This document shows, one piece after another, positions 1-10,700 of a stretch of 64,000 bases of DNA. The stretch's first letter is position 1. Each line of letters begins with the position of its first letter. The translations under genes and the position numbers were made by a program. Below the pieces are notes generated by a model. It saw nothing but the letters and a program-made list of their open reading frames with translations. It had not been told where the DNA came from and made no database searches. The DNA is from Dendrocalamus latiflorus (Eukaryota > Streptophyta > Magnoliopsida > Poales > Poaceae), in NCBI GenBank assembly GCA_017311315.1, contig CM029609.1, positions 37,446,744 through 37,510,743 on the forward strand. Direction: 5' to 3'.

Positions 1-606
1 GGTCGAACCACGGCTTGAACTGCATCTCCTTGTTGCCGACGACGGCGTCGTAGACGTTGGTGTGGAAGGTGTAGGGCTGCCCGGTCTCGTTGCCCAGGAA
101 CTCGAAGTCGATCTCGTCGTGATTGTCACCTACCAACGACGTCTGAATGCATATAGTGCATGTTGATTTAGGGGTCTGTTCTTTTTAGTTTTTAAAAGCT
201 GCTTTTCAGCTTTTCTATAGTAAGTAGTTTTTAAACGAAATATTTTTTTAAGATAGAGTCTACTAGTTAATTGTAGTACATACTTTACTGACTTCATTTA
301 TATTGGCAAAAACCGCATGTAAGTTTCTTTACTCTGTAATCTCTCATACAAACAGTCCAAAAGTCACAAGCTGCAGCCAAAAACCACAAGCCGCAGCTAA
401 AAAGAACATGTCCTAATAGCTACCTAGCACTTCCTGTGGACTAATGGATTTGTACTTGTTGATTGGAAATAACGGACGTCGGAAATGCTAGTTGGACGAA
501 CAGTACGTACATAGTTTGTGGTGACGGTGCCGGCCGAGTTGCCTGGGACGAGTTGCATGAGAGTGGACACGCTCCCATAGATGAACTGCTTCCTTGTCCG
601 CAGCAG
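1..606 (-). pseudogene. Broken XTH copy: exon 3 (partial) and exon 2
   Basis: Minus-strand pieces of a GH16 xyloglucan endotransglucosylase/hydrolase. Exon 3 occupies 1-142 and runs off the left edge; it reads in frame with the active-site motif HDEIDFEFLG followed by the N-glycosylation site NET, both preserved. It begins after an AG acceptor exactly where exon 3 of the intact paralogue at 53431 begins. Exon 2 occupies about 511-606 and encodes the segment QFIYGSVSTLMQLVPGNSAG, with a GT donor at 510-509. Its 5' end lacks 4 bp relative to the intact copy, and the AG acceptor is shifted by one base, so a transcript spliced there would change frame. Intron 2 is enlarged by a MITE at 171-413. 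Together with the exon-1 pieces at 31578-31730 and 42117-42137 this is one ancestral gene split by transposons. Confidence 0.9.
171..413. mobile_element. Harbinger/Tourist-like MITE in intron 2 of broken XTH
   Basis: A 243-bp AT-rich element with imperfect terminal inverted repeats: the left end reads GGGGTCTGTTCTTTTTAG and the right end, reverse-complemented, reads GGACATGTTCTTTTTAGC. It is flanked by TTA on the left and TAA on the right, close to the TWA duplications of PIF/Harbinger MITEs. Related copies lie at about 51961-52199 and, in the other orientation, 54388-54605. The corresponding intron of the intact XTH is 117 bp and lacks it, so it inserted after the gene duplication. Confidence 0.75.
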
Positions 607-1456
607 CTTGCATGTACGTACAGTGACTGATTAATTTACTGAATACCGAGTTACCAATCTACGATAGACTTGTAGACACGAGAGGGAGAGAGGCTCCATG
701 GCAAGAGCCAAGATGTCGTTGTGACTTGTAATCACCACTATAAATGCATTTTTCTTGAGCATGTAAAGGCTTTTTAAACCTGATAAAGTCATTTATATGG
801 CTAGCATGAAATTGTAGGTGATAAGAGAGGTACACACGATGGACCAATGGTAACGGGCTGGCGTCCCCTGACCCATGGCTGCGTCCGCCCCTGGGCACGC
901 ACACGCGCATAAGAATCTTGCACAAACTAGCTGCATATAAGCGCGGCGCACGCCGCGCTAGCTACCGTGTGGACCAAAAAAAAGAGACGATAATTCGCAG
1001 GGAGTTCCATTAAAAAAATCAAGGGTAAATACGTAATTTCGGAAGAATAAAAGGTCCTTTTCGAAAAAAATTGAGGACTTGTAAGGACCTGTACGTAACT
1101 AAATAAGGACTTATACGTAATTTCGGAAACCCGCCGGGCGGAATCCAATTTTTTTTGCAAAGGAAAAACTTGCAGGGACCTTTTCGCGAGGAAAAAGGAC
1201 CTATTTGCGAGGAAAAAGGACATGTACGTAATTTCCGAAAAATGCAGGGAAACTGCCTCCCCCGACCGTACGCAAATCCGCCCGGACACGCGCCGGCCGA
1301 GGGAGACGAAGGGGCGACGTGGACACCGCGCGGGGGCCGGAACCCGCGGGGTGTTGAGGGGGTTGGATAACACATTCGTACTTGCATGCTGCATCGATCG
1401 AAATGGACGTGTACGCAATCTGAGTACTTTTTTTTAGACGGCAATCTGAACGCCGT

Positions 1457-1462
<6 letters not shown>
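607..1462. other. Unassigned intron-1 debris left of the first (TA)n tract
   Basis: No gene is supported here. The first few tens of bases should be intron 1 of the broken XTH but already diverge from the intact paralogue. Around 1030-1240 a short diverged motif (roughly ggac..gtacgtaatttcggaa) recurs three or four times with variable spacing. Open frames on both strands overlap one another, are of low complexity and show no family signature. Confidence 0.5.

Positions 1463-1504
<42 letters not shown>
1463..1504. repeat. (TA)n microsatellite
   Basis: Uninterrupted TA dinucleotides. An element end of the family seen again at 12134 starts directly after it, so this tract is the first anchor of the TA-linked transposon chain. 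Confidence 0.95.
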
Positions 1505-1506
<2 letters not shown>

Positions 1507-2104
1507 AAGGCGAAATGGAACTCAAGGAGTCTAGGCACCTAACCTATCTACCATTCGATCGCATTGAGATGTGCTAGTTTGTAGTAGGTATGAGATTAAT
1601 GGGTATATCCATTAGCACATAGTGTTTGCCTTAGAATTCAAACGTCATATTAATTAGTACAATCCGGATTTGTTATTGCCATAAATATCCAGAGATCTGA
1701 ATCCCGTCATTTCTACGGCTTGCTGTGCGTGCGCGTTACCAAATATCAATTTGTGAATCCCGCTTCCTGATGAACGTTGAGATAGGTATGAGTATAGATC
1801 CTTTTTTGTTAACGTGGAAGTATGTATGTGTGTAGATCATTATTTTCCATAAATAAAAATCTTGCTCAATGTGTATTGGCCATGTATTAATTAACATGTA
1901 GTAGGTATGAAAATCCGTACGACAGTATTGGAAGTATGCTCGCTTGTACATATAAATTTAATAGTCTTTGGTGCATGCAAAATATCATTACGTGCAACAT
2001 ATGATGAATCATTGTGATTAAATCGAGTATTATACTCAGAATTTTTTTAAGTGATCTACTTACGGCATAAGAAAAACTGTGTTAACTTTCATTAATTGTT
2101 ATAC

Positions 2105-3060
2105 ACCACACGAAATGATTCTGAGCGACGAATTTGTACGAGATGTTAGCAGATAAGGTGATAATCTTATGTGAATTTTTCAACTCAATTAGACAACAAA
2201 ATGCTTTATTAAATGGATGATGTATACGAACGGCTTAGAAAAATCGGGTATGTTGACTTGCATTATTTCCATTAATTTTTAGATGTCGCATTGAATGATT
2301 TAGAGTGGCGAATTCGCACGTGATGTTAGCATCTAAGGTTAGAATCTTATGTGCATTTTTCAGCTGAATCGAATAACAAAAAGCTATCTTAAATGGTTGA
2401 AGGAGACGAACGGCACAGAAAAAATGCGTATGTTTACATACATTATTTTATATACGCCACACGGAATGAATTAGAGCGGCGAAATTTTACGTCATGTTAG
2501 CGGTCAAGGTAAAAAACTAATGTGAAATTTTCATCTCATTCGAGCAACAAATGCTCGATAATTGTTGATGGACACGAACGGCGTAGGAAAAATTGCATGT
2601 GTTGACTTCCATTTTTTTATATGTCGAAGGGAATGATTGAGAGCGGCGAATTTGTACATCATGATAGTGGTTTCGGTTAATATCTTGTGTGAATTTTTCA
2701 TCATAACCGGACAAAAAAAATTGATATCTTAAATTTATTGATTGAATCGGACAACAATCATGTGTGTTGACTTCCAATAATTTTTATACGACGCACGAAC
2801 TGATTTAGAGCGGCGAATTTGTACATAATGTTAGTAGTTAAGGCGAAAATATTATATGAAATTTTCGTATCATTCGAGCAACAAATTCTTGTTGAATGGT
2901 TCGTCGAGACAAACGGCTTAAGAAACCGGGTATGTCACAGTGCATGATTTAGATCTGCAAATTTGTACGTCATGATATTAGTTTGGGTGAAAATCTTGTG
3001 TGAATTTTTTAGTTGAATCGGATATCAAATGTTATCTTAAAATGTTACGCAACTCCGAAC
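2105..3060. repeat. Tandem array, diverged ~170-bp units
   Basis: At least five head-to-tail units. Each contains, in order, a motif like gaatgatttagagcggcgaa, then ttgtacgt.atgttag, aatcttatgtgaatttttca, an aacaaa..ct block, and gacgaacggc.tagaaaaa. Unit starts fall near 2110, 2287, 2457, 2626, 2791 and 2945. Units differ by many substitutions and short indels, so the array is old. No coding potential is seen. Confidence 0.8.
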
Positions 3061-3325
3061 TGGTATACAAATGTCCGTTCTGAGGTGTGCACACACAAAT
3101 CACTAAAAACCACAATTGTATATACGCTATACGAAAAGATAAATCTAAAGTGCTATATTGTATCAAGTGCAGGAATTTCATTAAGTTCAAACAGAAATAG
3201 TAATGGAATTTAACTCATTATTGGGCAAGGAAATGTATTATGTTTTATGCTAGGATGAGGTAGCTTTAATGTATGACATGATTACGAAAAAGTATGGAGT
3301 ATGTTACTAAAAAGTATGATACTAG

Positions 3326-3690
3326 TTGTTTACTTTACAAAAGGAGTATATATTGCTGGTATTCTAAACAAATGGACTATGATACTAGTTTTCTTCTTGG
3401 AAGAAGTATATACTACTAAACAAATGGAGTATGATACTACCAGTTTTCTTTACAAAAGGAGTATATATAGCTAGTATTCTAAACAAATGGAGTATGATAC
3501 TACGTTTCTTCTTGAAAGAAGTATATACTACTAAACAAATGGAGTATAATACTACCAGTTTTCTTTACAAAAGGAGTATATATAGCTAGTATTCTAAACA
3601 AATGGAGTATGATACTACGTTTCTTCTTGAAAGAAGTATATACTACTAAACAAATGGAGTATGATACTACTAGTTTTTCTTCACAAATGG
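3326..3690. repeat. Tandem array, ~115-bp units rich in ggagtat
   Basis: About three units, each pairing a ttctttacaaaaggagtata half with a tttcttcttg.aagaagtata half. The phrase cagttttctttacaaaagg starts at 3441 and again at 3556, giving a period of 115 bp. The same ggagtat/atactcc vocabulary reappears in the larger elements at 18.9-20.6, 27.2-28.4 and 29.3-31.0 kb. Confidence 0.75.
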
Positions 3691-3776
3691 GTTCTGCCGA
3701 TGTACCGTTAGGGAGTATATTGCTAAGAAGTATGATGCTAGTTCTTTAGTATACCAGCAAGAAGAGATGCATATGG

Positions 3777-3856
3777 GAAACCTTGCCTCCCTGCGCCTCG
3801 GATTTGCCCTGTAGAGGAAACCTTGCCTCCCTGCGCCTCGGATTTGCTCTTACACC
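3777..3856. repeat. 40-bp tandem duplication
   Basis: Two almost identical 40-bp copies beginning ggaaaccttgcctccctgcg, side by side. There is no evidence of a gene around them; the short overlapping frames in 3738-4222 have no recognisable family. Confidence 0.8.
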
Positions 3857-4221
3857 ATCGAACAATAAGATGAGAAGAACAATGTCCGTGGGATTCATGC
3901 GCGAAGAGCCTCGGCACTAAAGATTGCACGGAACACCTCGGATTTACTCTAGCACCACCGAAGAAGTTGATGAGAAGCCCATGCCTTCGAGATGCTCCCC
4001 AACGGCCGTCGCCTTCATCTTCATCATGCCAAGCGCGATATTGGGAAAGAGGCGAGACCGGGGGAAGATTCCTATTTTGCATGCGATCTGCAGAAGCAAC
4101 GGATCTATCACCTGCCCAACCCGTTAATCAACATTTCTACAGATCACTACGCGTGCGCGATCGGACGGTTCTGGATTGAGGAGTCCGGACACCTAATAGT
4201 ACTCAATATTTTTACTATATA

Positions 4222-4301
4222 GGATACTGAAATGTGACACCAAGGTGCCCGGGCACCAAGCCTCTCTGTCGTTAGATTGCTTTTAGATGCGTGCAGGTGC
4301 A
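4222..4301. mobile_element. Half element with the Micron-like end sequence
   Basis: About 80 bp between two TA tracts. It starts GGATACTGAAATGTGACACC and continues with cgttagattgcttttagatg, matching one arm of the small palindromic element at 11915-12134. Only one arm is present; the (TA)n at 4302-4320 follows directly, suggesting loss of the other half by recombination at TA. Confidence 0.65.
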
Positions 4302-4320
4302 ATATATATATATATATATA

Positions 4321-4690
4321 GGAAAATTACATAAGGCACCATGGTGCCTAGGCACCAACATCTGATACACGTGTATGATTGATAATTTTTTTGAGTTTGG
4401 GTATGAAAATGTTTTATACTCTTGATATATTTATGGTAAGTAAGTTTTGAACTCAGTTCAAATTAGTTTGAACTACTTTTGAGTTCAATGCAACTACAGT
4501 GAGTATATACCATAAAAATAGTTCAAACTAATTAAACTGAAGTTGAATTTAAATTTTTTCGGAGTTTGACATCTCAAATATACTTTTTTATGGGTATATG
4601 AAGATACCCACATCAAACGTTGCGAATCTCGAAGCAAATCAACGGGTATTGATATTGGTGCCTAGGCACCATGGTGCATGAAACACTCGT

Positions 4691-4692
<2 letters not shown>
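4321..4692. mobile_element. TA-anchored foldback MITE (372 bp)
   Basis: Bounded on both sides by (TA)n. Terminal inverted repeats share the block GCACCATGGTGCCTAGGCACC. The interior is also largely self-complementary (agtttgaacta against tagttcaaact), so the single strand would fold into a long hairpin. It has no coding capacity and fits the Micron-like class of microsatellite-inserting MITEs. Confidence 0.85.

Positions 4693-4773
<81 letters not shown>
4693..4773. repeat. (TA)n microsatellite
   Basis: An 81-bp uninterrupted TA run separating the MITE at 4321-4692 from the larger element at 4774. The isoleucine-tyrosine open frames across it are artefacts. Confidence 0.95.
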
Positions 4774-4775
<2 letters not shown>

Positions 4776-7769
4776 GAGCATATCTAGTGCTAATGGTCTA
4801 TTCAGTGCTAACATGCAAATGCCAACCAGAGCTGTTGGATCTACAATCTGTGGCTCAGATTCGTGAAGGTGGAAGCCCCCCAATCACTTATGTATTTTTC
4901 CCCAAAACCCCCTGGCAACTTCTCCCTTACATCCGCGTCCCCGCCTTCAGTCCCCACTCGGCTCCCTCCCGTCCCCGACGCTTGCCCGCCGCCTCGCTCC
5001 GCCTCCCCTGCTCGCCTTCCGCGCCTCGCCCACTCGCCTCGCCCCGCCTCCCCCACCTGCCTCCCGGCCGCCGCCTCACTCTGCCCTCCACAGCCGCCCC
5101 CCGTCGCGCCCCTCGGCCCTCGACGCCGCCGCCTCCCTCCACGGCCGCCCCCCTCGGCCCTCGACGACGCCGCCTCCCTCCAACCCTCCGGGCCACCGCC
5201 TCGCTCTTCCCTCCACGGCCTCCTCCCGCCACCCTACTCCCTTGCCTCGGCCGCCGCCGTACTCCCCCTCAGCGCCGCTGCCCTCCCCCACTGCAGGGCA
5301 CCTCTCCTCTCCACCGCGTGCTAGGGTTCAGACCCAGGCGACGGCGCCACCGCCTACCTCAACTCCGCCCGCCCTCCCCCCACACCGCCAAAAGCGCCGC
5401 CGCCTCCCTCAACCCCGGCTCCCTCAACTCCGATGCCGCTGGACCCAGGGTTCAGACCCAGGGTTTGCTCTTCTGAATGTATCAGGCCTGTGGACTGTAT
5501 GGAAATGGCTTGTGCATAAATGACTTTGTTGAATGAATTTGCGATTGATCAGTTCCTTGATCTTGAAATTGTCCTGTGGACTGTATGGAAATGGCTTGTG
5601 CATAAATGAATTTGTTGAATGAATAAAGGCTGGTTTTATGATGATATGATTCTTCACTTCTCTTTGCAGATAGTGCTACAGTGCAAAGATGGGGACTGCC
5701 CTTCACCTAAATCAATGGCTGATCAATTAGTGTCTCGAAGCAAATGGATACTTACAGGATTAGAGATGGGTGTTTGTGACAAATCCTTACTGGAATTCGG
5801 ACTGCCAAGGGCATATATCTGTGTACCTGCTGATGATGTATCAAAGCCGGCAGTTCCTTTGGTTCATCATACTTGGTGGCAACTTGGCTGTGTTGGCACA
5901 ACTGCTTCCCCTGGATATTTTAGATTGAACATATCTATCAGCAGTTCTGTTGTTCATGATGTAAAATATGAGACAATGTTTATATCGAGAGACAATGATG
6001 TAAATCATGGAACGGTATTTACATCAGCTCTAATGGTGTACATTGTTATGATGGATTGGAGTGTTTACACCCAACAAGAAATGGCACATGAACCCCTAAA
6101 AAAAAAGAAAAGAAAAAGAGGCTGTAAGAGTTCAGTGTTCATTGCTGTGACTAGAATTACTCTCGGCTGCCATATGTACCAGAAAGAAAGGCTAAAGATT
6201 ATGGCCTCGGATTGTGAAATGAATGCATTTTTATGAGTTGTAATCAGTGAAACAGGCCTAGCTTCTGATTGTGAGAAATTCTAAGTGCTATTGCATACAA
6301 TGTGATGACTCCCAGGTGATGGTTGAGTGAAAAATTGTGCTTGGCTTGTGAGTTGTGACCTGAAAAATTCAAATTGTAAAGGCAACTAGGTGTCAAAATT
6401 TGAGTGACAATCCACATTGCAATGGCAACTAAATGTCAAAATTTGCCAGCCAGCTGAGTGCTGTCAGTAATGATCTGATCTGAGTCTGAACAGCCCTCAG
6501 TTTCTAATGGAGGTGATGAACCCAAAACTTGAAATTACACACACTGATTACAATACAATGCATAATCCTGAGAACAATACAATGCTCATTTCACACACAC
6601 ACAGGAAAATTGTGATTACAATACAGATCTCATTTCATACAATGCATGATCCTGAGAACAATACAATGCTGTCCTAGGTTCTCTTTCATTCAACAATCAT
6701 GAACAAAAAAAATTGAACATTCGGTTTCATTTAATTTGAACAATACAGATCTTGCAGGTTCTCGTTCACAATTCAAACATTCACAATTCAAACATACAAC
6801 TGAAGCATCAATATTCAGTTAAAAACATTCATCAGTACAACCTGAAACACATGGTTCAGTTTCCACATCACTAATACTTCACATCAAAATGTTCAGTAAA
6901 AAGAGGGGGCCGGCGGTGGCATCGGGCGCCAGGTCGAAGGCTGGCGGTGGTGCTGACGGGGGGTGGCGCCGAGGGGGATCCGGCTTCCCACTGATGGAGA
7001 AGACCGGCAACGAAGAAGACTGCTCAGTCGCCACTGCTGCTGCCCCGGCGATGAGACTGACAGATCTGGACAGGCCTCATTAGAGCAGGGCTCGCCAGCG
7101 GCATCGGAGTTGAGGGAGCCGGGGTTGAGGGAGGCGGCGGCGCTTTTGGCAGTGTGGGGGGAGGGCGGGCGGAGTTGAGGTAGGCGGTGGCGCCGTCGCC
7201 TGGGTCTGAACCCTAGCACGCGGTGGAGAGGAGAGGTGCCCTGCAGTGGGGAAGGGCAGCGACGCTGAGGGGGAGTACGGCGGCGGCCGAGGCAAGGGAG
7301 TAGGGCGGCGGGGGGAGGCCGTGGAGGGAAGAGCGAGGCGGTGGCCCGGAGGGTTGGAGGGAGGCGGCGTCGTCGAGGGCCCGGGGGGGGGGGGGCGGCC
7401 GTGGAGGGAGGCGGCGGCGTCGAGGGCCGGGGGGCGCGACGGGGGGAGGCTGTGGAGGGCAGAGTGAGGCGGCGGCCGGGAGGCAGGTGGGGGAGGCGGG
7501 GCGAGGCGAGTGGGCGAGGCGCGGAAGGCGAGCAGGGGAGGCGGAGCGAGGCGACGGGCAAGCGTCGGGGACGGGAGGGAGCCGAGAGGGGACTGAAGGC
7601 GGGGACGCGGATGTAAGGGAGAAGTTGCCAGGGGGTTTTGGGGAAAACTACATAAGTGATTGGGTGGCTTCCACCTTCACGAATCTGAGCCACAGATTGT
7701 AGATCCAACAGCTCTGGTTGGCATTTGCATGTTAGCACTGAATAGACCATTAGCACTAGATATGCTCCC
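4774..7769. mobile_element. TA-anchored TIR element, 3.0 kb, ~670-bp inverted repeats
   Basis: Starts GGGAGCATATCTAGTGCTAA directly after a TA tract and ends with the reverse complement directly before another. The inverted repeats extend inward to about 5447 and 7098 with only scattered differences; their inner part is very GC-rich (CCG/CTC-rich, promoter-like). The interior 5450-7090 holds one moderate open frame (5619-6236), a direct duplication of about 55 bp (near 5485 and 5575), and AT-rich sequence with acaatacaatg repeats. Long inverted repeats with GC-rich ends fit Mutator-like elements, but no transposase is visible here, so it would be non-autonomous. Confidence 0.8.
5619..6236 (+). 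CDS. Hypothetical 205-residue open frame inside the 3-kb TIR element
   Basis: The longest open frame in the element interior; I do not recognise it. It lies outside the GC-rich inverted repeats and uses AT-rich codons. It has no signal peptide or clear membrane segment. A lysine-rich stretch near residues 163-170 resembles a nuclear localisation signal, which could suit a transposase or captured nuclear protein but is weak evidence. The first residues overlap a duplicated non-coding segment, so the true start, if any, may be downstream (for example the Met near residue 33). It could be a chance frame, an exon of captured host sequence, or a transposase remnant. Confidence 0.25.
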   Translation: MNKGWFYDDMILHFSLQIVLQCKDGDCPSPKSMADQLVSRSKWILTGLEMGVCDKSLLEFGLPRAYICVPADDVSKPAVPLVHHTWWQLGCVGTTASPGYFRLNISISSSVVHDVKYETMFISRDNDVNHGTVFTSALMVYIVMMDWSVYTQQEMAHEPLKKKKRKRGCKSSVFIAVTRITLGCHMYQKERLKIMASDCEMNAFL

Positions 7770-7783
7770 TATATATATATATA
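7770..7783. repeat. Short (TA)n junction
   Basis: Seven TA units are all that separate the elements at 4774-7769 and 7784-11877. It is the shortest linker of the chain. Confidence 0.9.
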
Positions 7784-10700
7784 GTGCTAATGCCCATTTG
7801 GGTGCTAACATGCTAATGCCGCTCAGGATCGTTAGATCTGCCCCGTACAGCCTGGATCCTTGAGGGTGAAAGCACCCAATCCACTATGTAATTTTGCGAA
7901 AAACCCTCTACCGGTTCGCAATCTTTTTTCCACCCCCTCCCCCCGGGGCTCCGCCTCCCATTCCCCTTTCCGCAAGCCCGCCTCTCTCGCCTCCCTCACC
8001 CGCGATGCCCTCCCCGCGGCTCCCTCCCCGCCCCAGGCGCCGCCACCCCTGGGCCCTCGTCGGGCATGTCGGGCTCCCCCTCCTGTTCTCGTCTGCCCTC
8101 CCCGCGTCGGAGTCGATCGCCGCCTACCTCAACCGCCGGCGTGAACCGCCTCCCCAGGCCTCCACCACCGCGCCGCCCTCTCGCCCTCGCACCGCCGCCG
8201 CCCTCTTCTGGGTTTGGGTGACGGCGCCGCTCCCCTCCCCGGCCCCTGGCGCCGCCGCCCTCCATCACCGCGCCATCGCCCCTCGGCCCTTGACGATGCC
8301 ACCCTCTTCGGCTAGGGTTTGGGCGGACGGCACTGCCTCCGTCCACCGGCGCCGAAGGTGAGGCCATCCACCGTCGCCACCACCTCCCTCCACCCCGTAC
8401 TCCTCGCTCGCTTCCGCTTCCTCCCTCTACCGCCTGGAGATTCTCAAACCTAAGGTAATGGCTCCAGTATGCTCCCTATCCAACTCAAGGATAGATGTGC
8501 ACTCTTCTCCTTTGCTGTATAGTTGTGTTCTGTAACATTATCTGAGTGTCACACTAACTCAAATCTATTGCTCTCAGCTGTTTATTTCAATATATTTCTG
8601 TTCGACTGTATGTAAGAATGAGATTCGGATTGACTGGGTATGAGTGGATTGCTTGTTGATTTTATGATTTATACTGTTGAACTATTGGCTTACCTAAAGG
8701 CTCAATCGTACCTGGGTTTTGAGAAATATGTGGCTACCAACTCCATTTTTTGTGATGTTCAGTGGACTTTGGATCCTAGATACATGTATGCTTTGTATAG
8801 ATATGATTGAGATGATTAGTTAGAACATAGGTGAAATGTGTGTGGTAGTCTACGATTCAGAGGGTTGGATCGTTGGCTTGCACAAAAGCTCAAATGTAGG
8901 AAACCTGTGAAATTTGTAGCTAAATTGTCGGAATTAGTGATATCTGGATTCCATGTTTCTGCACAATCAATAATTAATGGTGTTGTTGATATGTGATGCG
9001 GAATAAGGTCCTTTTCCCGGCCGTCTTTTGATGCTATTTTGACAATTTATTAGAATAGCCCATGCTGCCCTCTTGCCCCCGCACCGCCGCCGCCCTCTTC
9101 TGGGTTTGGGTGACGGCGTCGCTCCCCTCCATTTCAGGTGATACATTCCACTCTCACGACAAGAATCATCGCTTTGTTTGTTCAATGCTGCGTCGTACAA
9201 AAGAAAGATCAAATGAAAAGGAATTTTGTTTCTTGTCTAGTTCAATTCGTTCACCACTTTCCTCTAAATCGCCATTGACAAATTATAAATGTGTGACTTC
9301 TGCAGTGGCATATCATGGATGAAGAGTGTTGAGCCTAATGGAAGAATGTTATAAAGGAAGAAAGATTTTCGCAATGAAGATCATGTGTACATTAGTGTTG
9401 AGCCTCATGTGGAAAATATATGGTGATGTTGAGCCACACAATTTGTCTCCTGCAGACTTCAGTTCTGTACCACATCAAGATATGCAGGGTGGGCAATGTC
9501 CTGATGTGCAGAAATTGTTGCTGCAGGGGATGGGCAGTGTTATTGGGATCTACAGAACACCATTACTGGATAATTGTAGAGGGCTCAGACATTTTGGGGA
9601 AGCATTTGTATTTTTTAGGATCTACATTGATGTTAACACTGTAACGACATCACATTTATGGGAATGAATTACTTTGTAACCACCAGTGATCAGTTCTATG
9701 ATAGCAGTTTGTGTAACCTGTTGAGCGCATCAAACTATGACCTTGAGTCCTTGCAATTTGCCTATATGGAATGCAACTTCAGTGAACTGTATGTGTCACC
9801 TGACTTGCATTGACATGTCCCTGAAACATGGTTTGATGTGTACATTTGTGTGTATGATTGCCGCATTATCTGAGATGTCAATTTTCCTTGTATTTCTGGT
9901 GTCACGAATTGCGACATGGTTCTTGCGAGCAGGTCCAATCTGGGACTAAGCATCAGTTACCCAGTTGCGACCCGAAGTCAGTGAAGATGGCCCCTGTTCT
10001 TCGAGGTGGTCGTGCAGTGCCTCCCTCATATGGCTAGTACTGCTTGTATCCATGCTAATTGTGACGTAGATGGTTCTTATTTGCAGACGAAAAATGGACT
10101 TTTGTTGGAATCCAGTGTTTGATCGAAGATTTAGTGTTTGGGTTGTGTTCAATTAAAGCTGCTTGTGCAGTTACTTCAAGTTCGCAAACCGCTACTTGAA
10201 TCATGTCGGGTAGTGTTGTAATGCTGTACCCATGGGATCCAGTTGCCAACCACTGTAAAATTGTTTGTTCTTATTCTCTGACAAGCAGGTTTGTTTTGCA
10301 AGAACCATGTTCAATTTACAAATCACATTTACACGTATCCCATTTCAATTCATAAACGACATTTACACAAACTAGTTACCAGTTAAAAATCCTCTCTTAC
10401 AAGCATCCAGTGACACATAGCATGTATGGAAGCATCCATTCTGTAGGCCCAAGAAGAATAGGCTGCCTGGATTAGAGGTTCTCAGTTCTTGTCCCACAAT
10501 AGATGATACTGAGCTATTTCATCTCCATATATGGCTTGCATTGACATTCTTCGGGCTCGATCTAACTTGTGCATAGAAGGTGTTATGTGGAGCCTCCTTA
10601 ATCCATCACCCAAATTCTTCTTGGGAATTAACCAGTAGACCTTGTTCTTATCCGAGTTCTCATATCCTAGCTGATCAAGGAAATCATCGATCCACAATAA

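Larger units (their letters stand above)
1505..4216. mobile_element. Probable TA-anchored element 1 (left end recognisable)
   Basis: The sequence immediately after the (TA)n tract, starting GGAAGGCGAAATGGAACTC and followed by a diverged gatcgcattgagatgtgctag, matches in order the terminal repeat of the small element at 11915-12134 and of the half element at 4222-4301. The right boundary is taken at the short TA run at 4215-4221, but no matching inverted repeat is visible there, so it may be truncated or composite. The interior consists of tandem arrays (2105-3060, 3326-3690) and simple AT-rich sequence. I see no convincing coding region. Confidence 0.5.

Noticed and set aside
2105..3690. CRISPR-like array
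   Set aside because: Adjacent diverged tandem units without unique spacers, in a plant genome.
4692..4883. Ile-Tyr repeat open frames (also at 1019-1525, 28925-29116, 31197-31497)
   Set aside because: Direct translations of (TA)n microsatellites; open by composition in every phase.
4772..5523. Long proline/serine/arginine-rich frames on both strands (also 6889-7756, 7860-8367, 10953-11753)
   Set aside because: Mirror-image frames in the GC-rich inverted repeats of two transposons, overlapping in several phases and with no domain.
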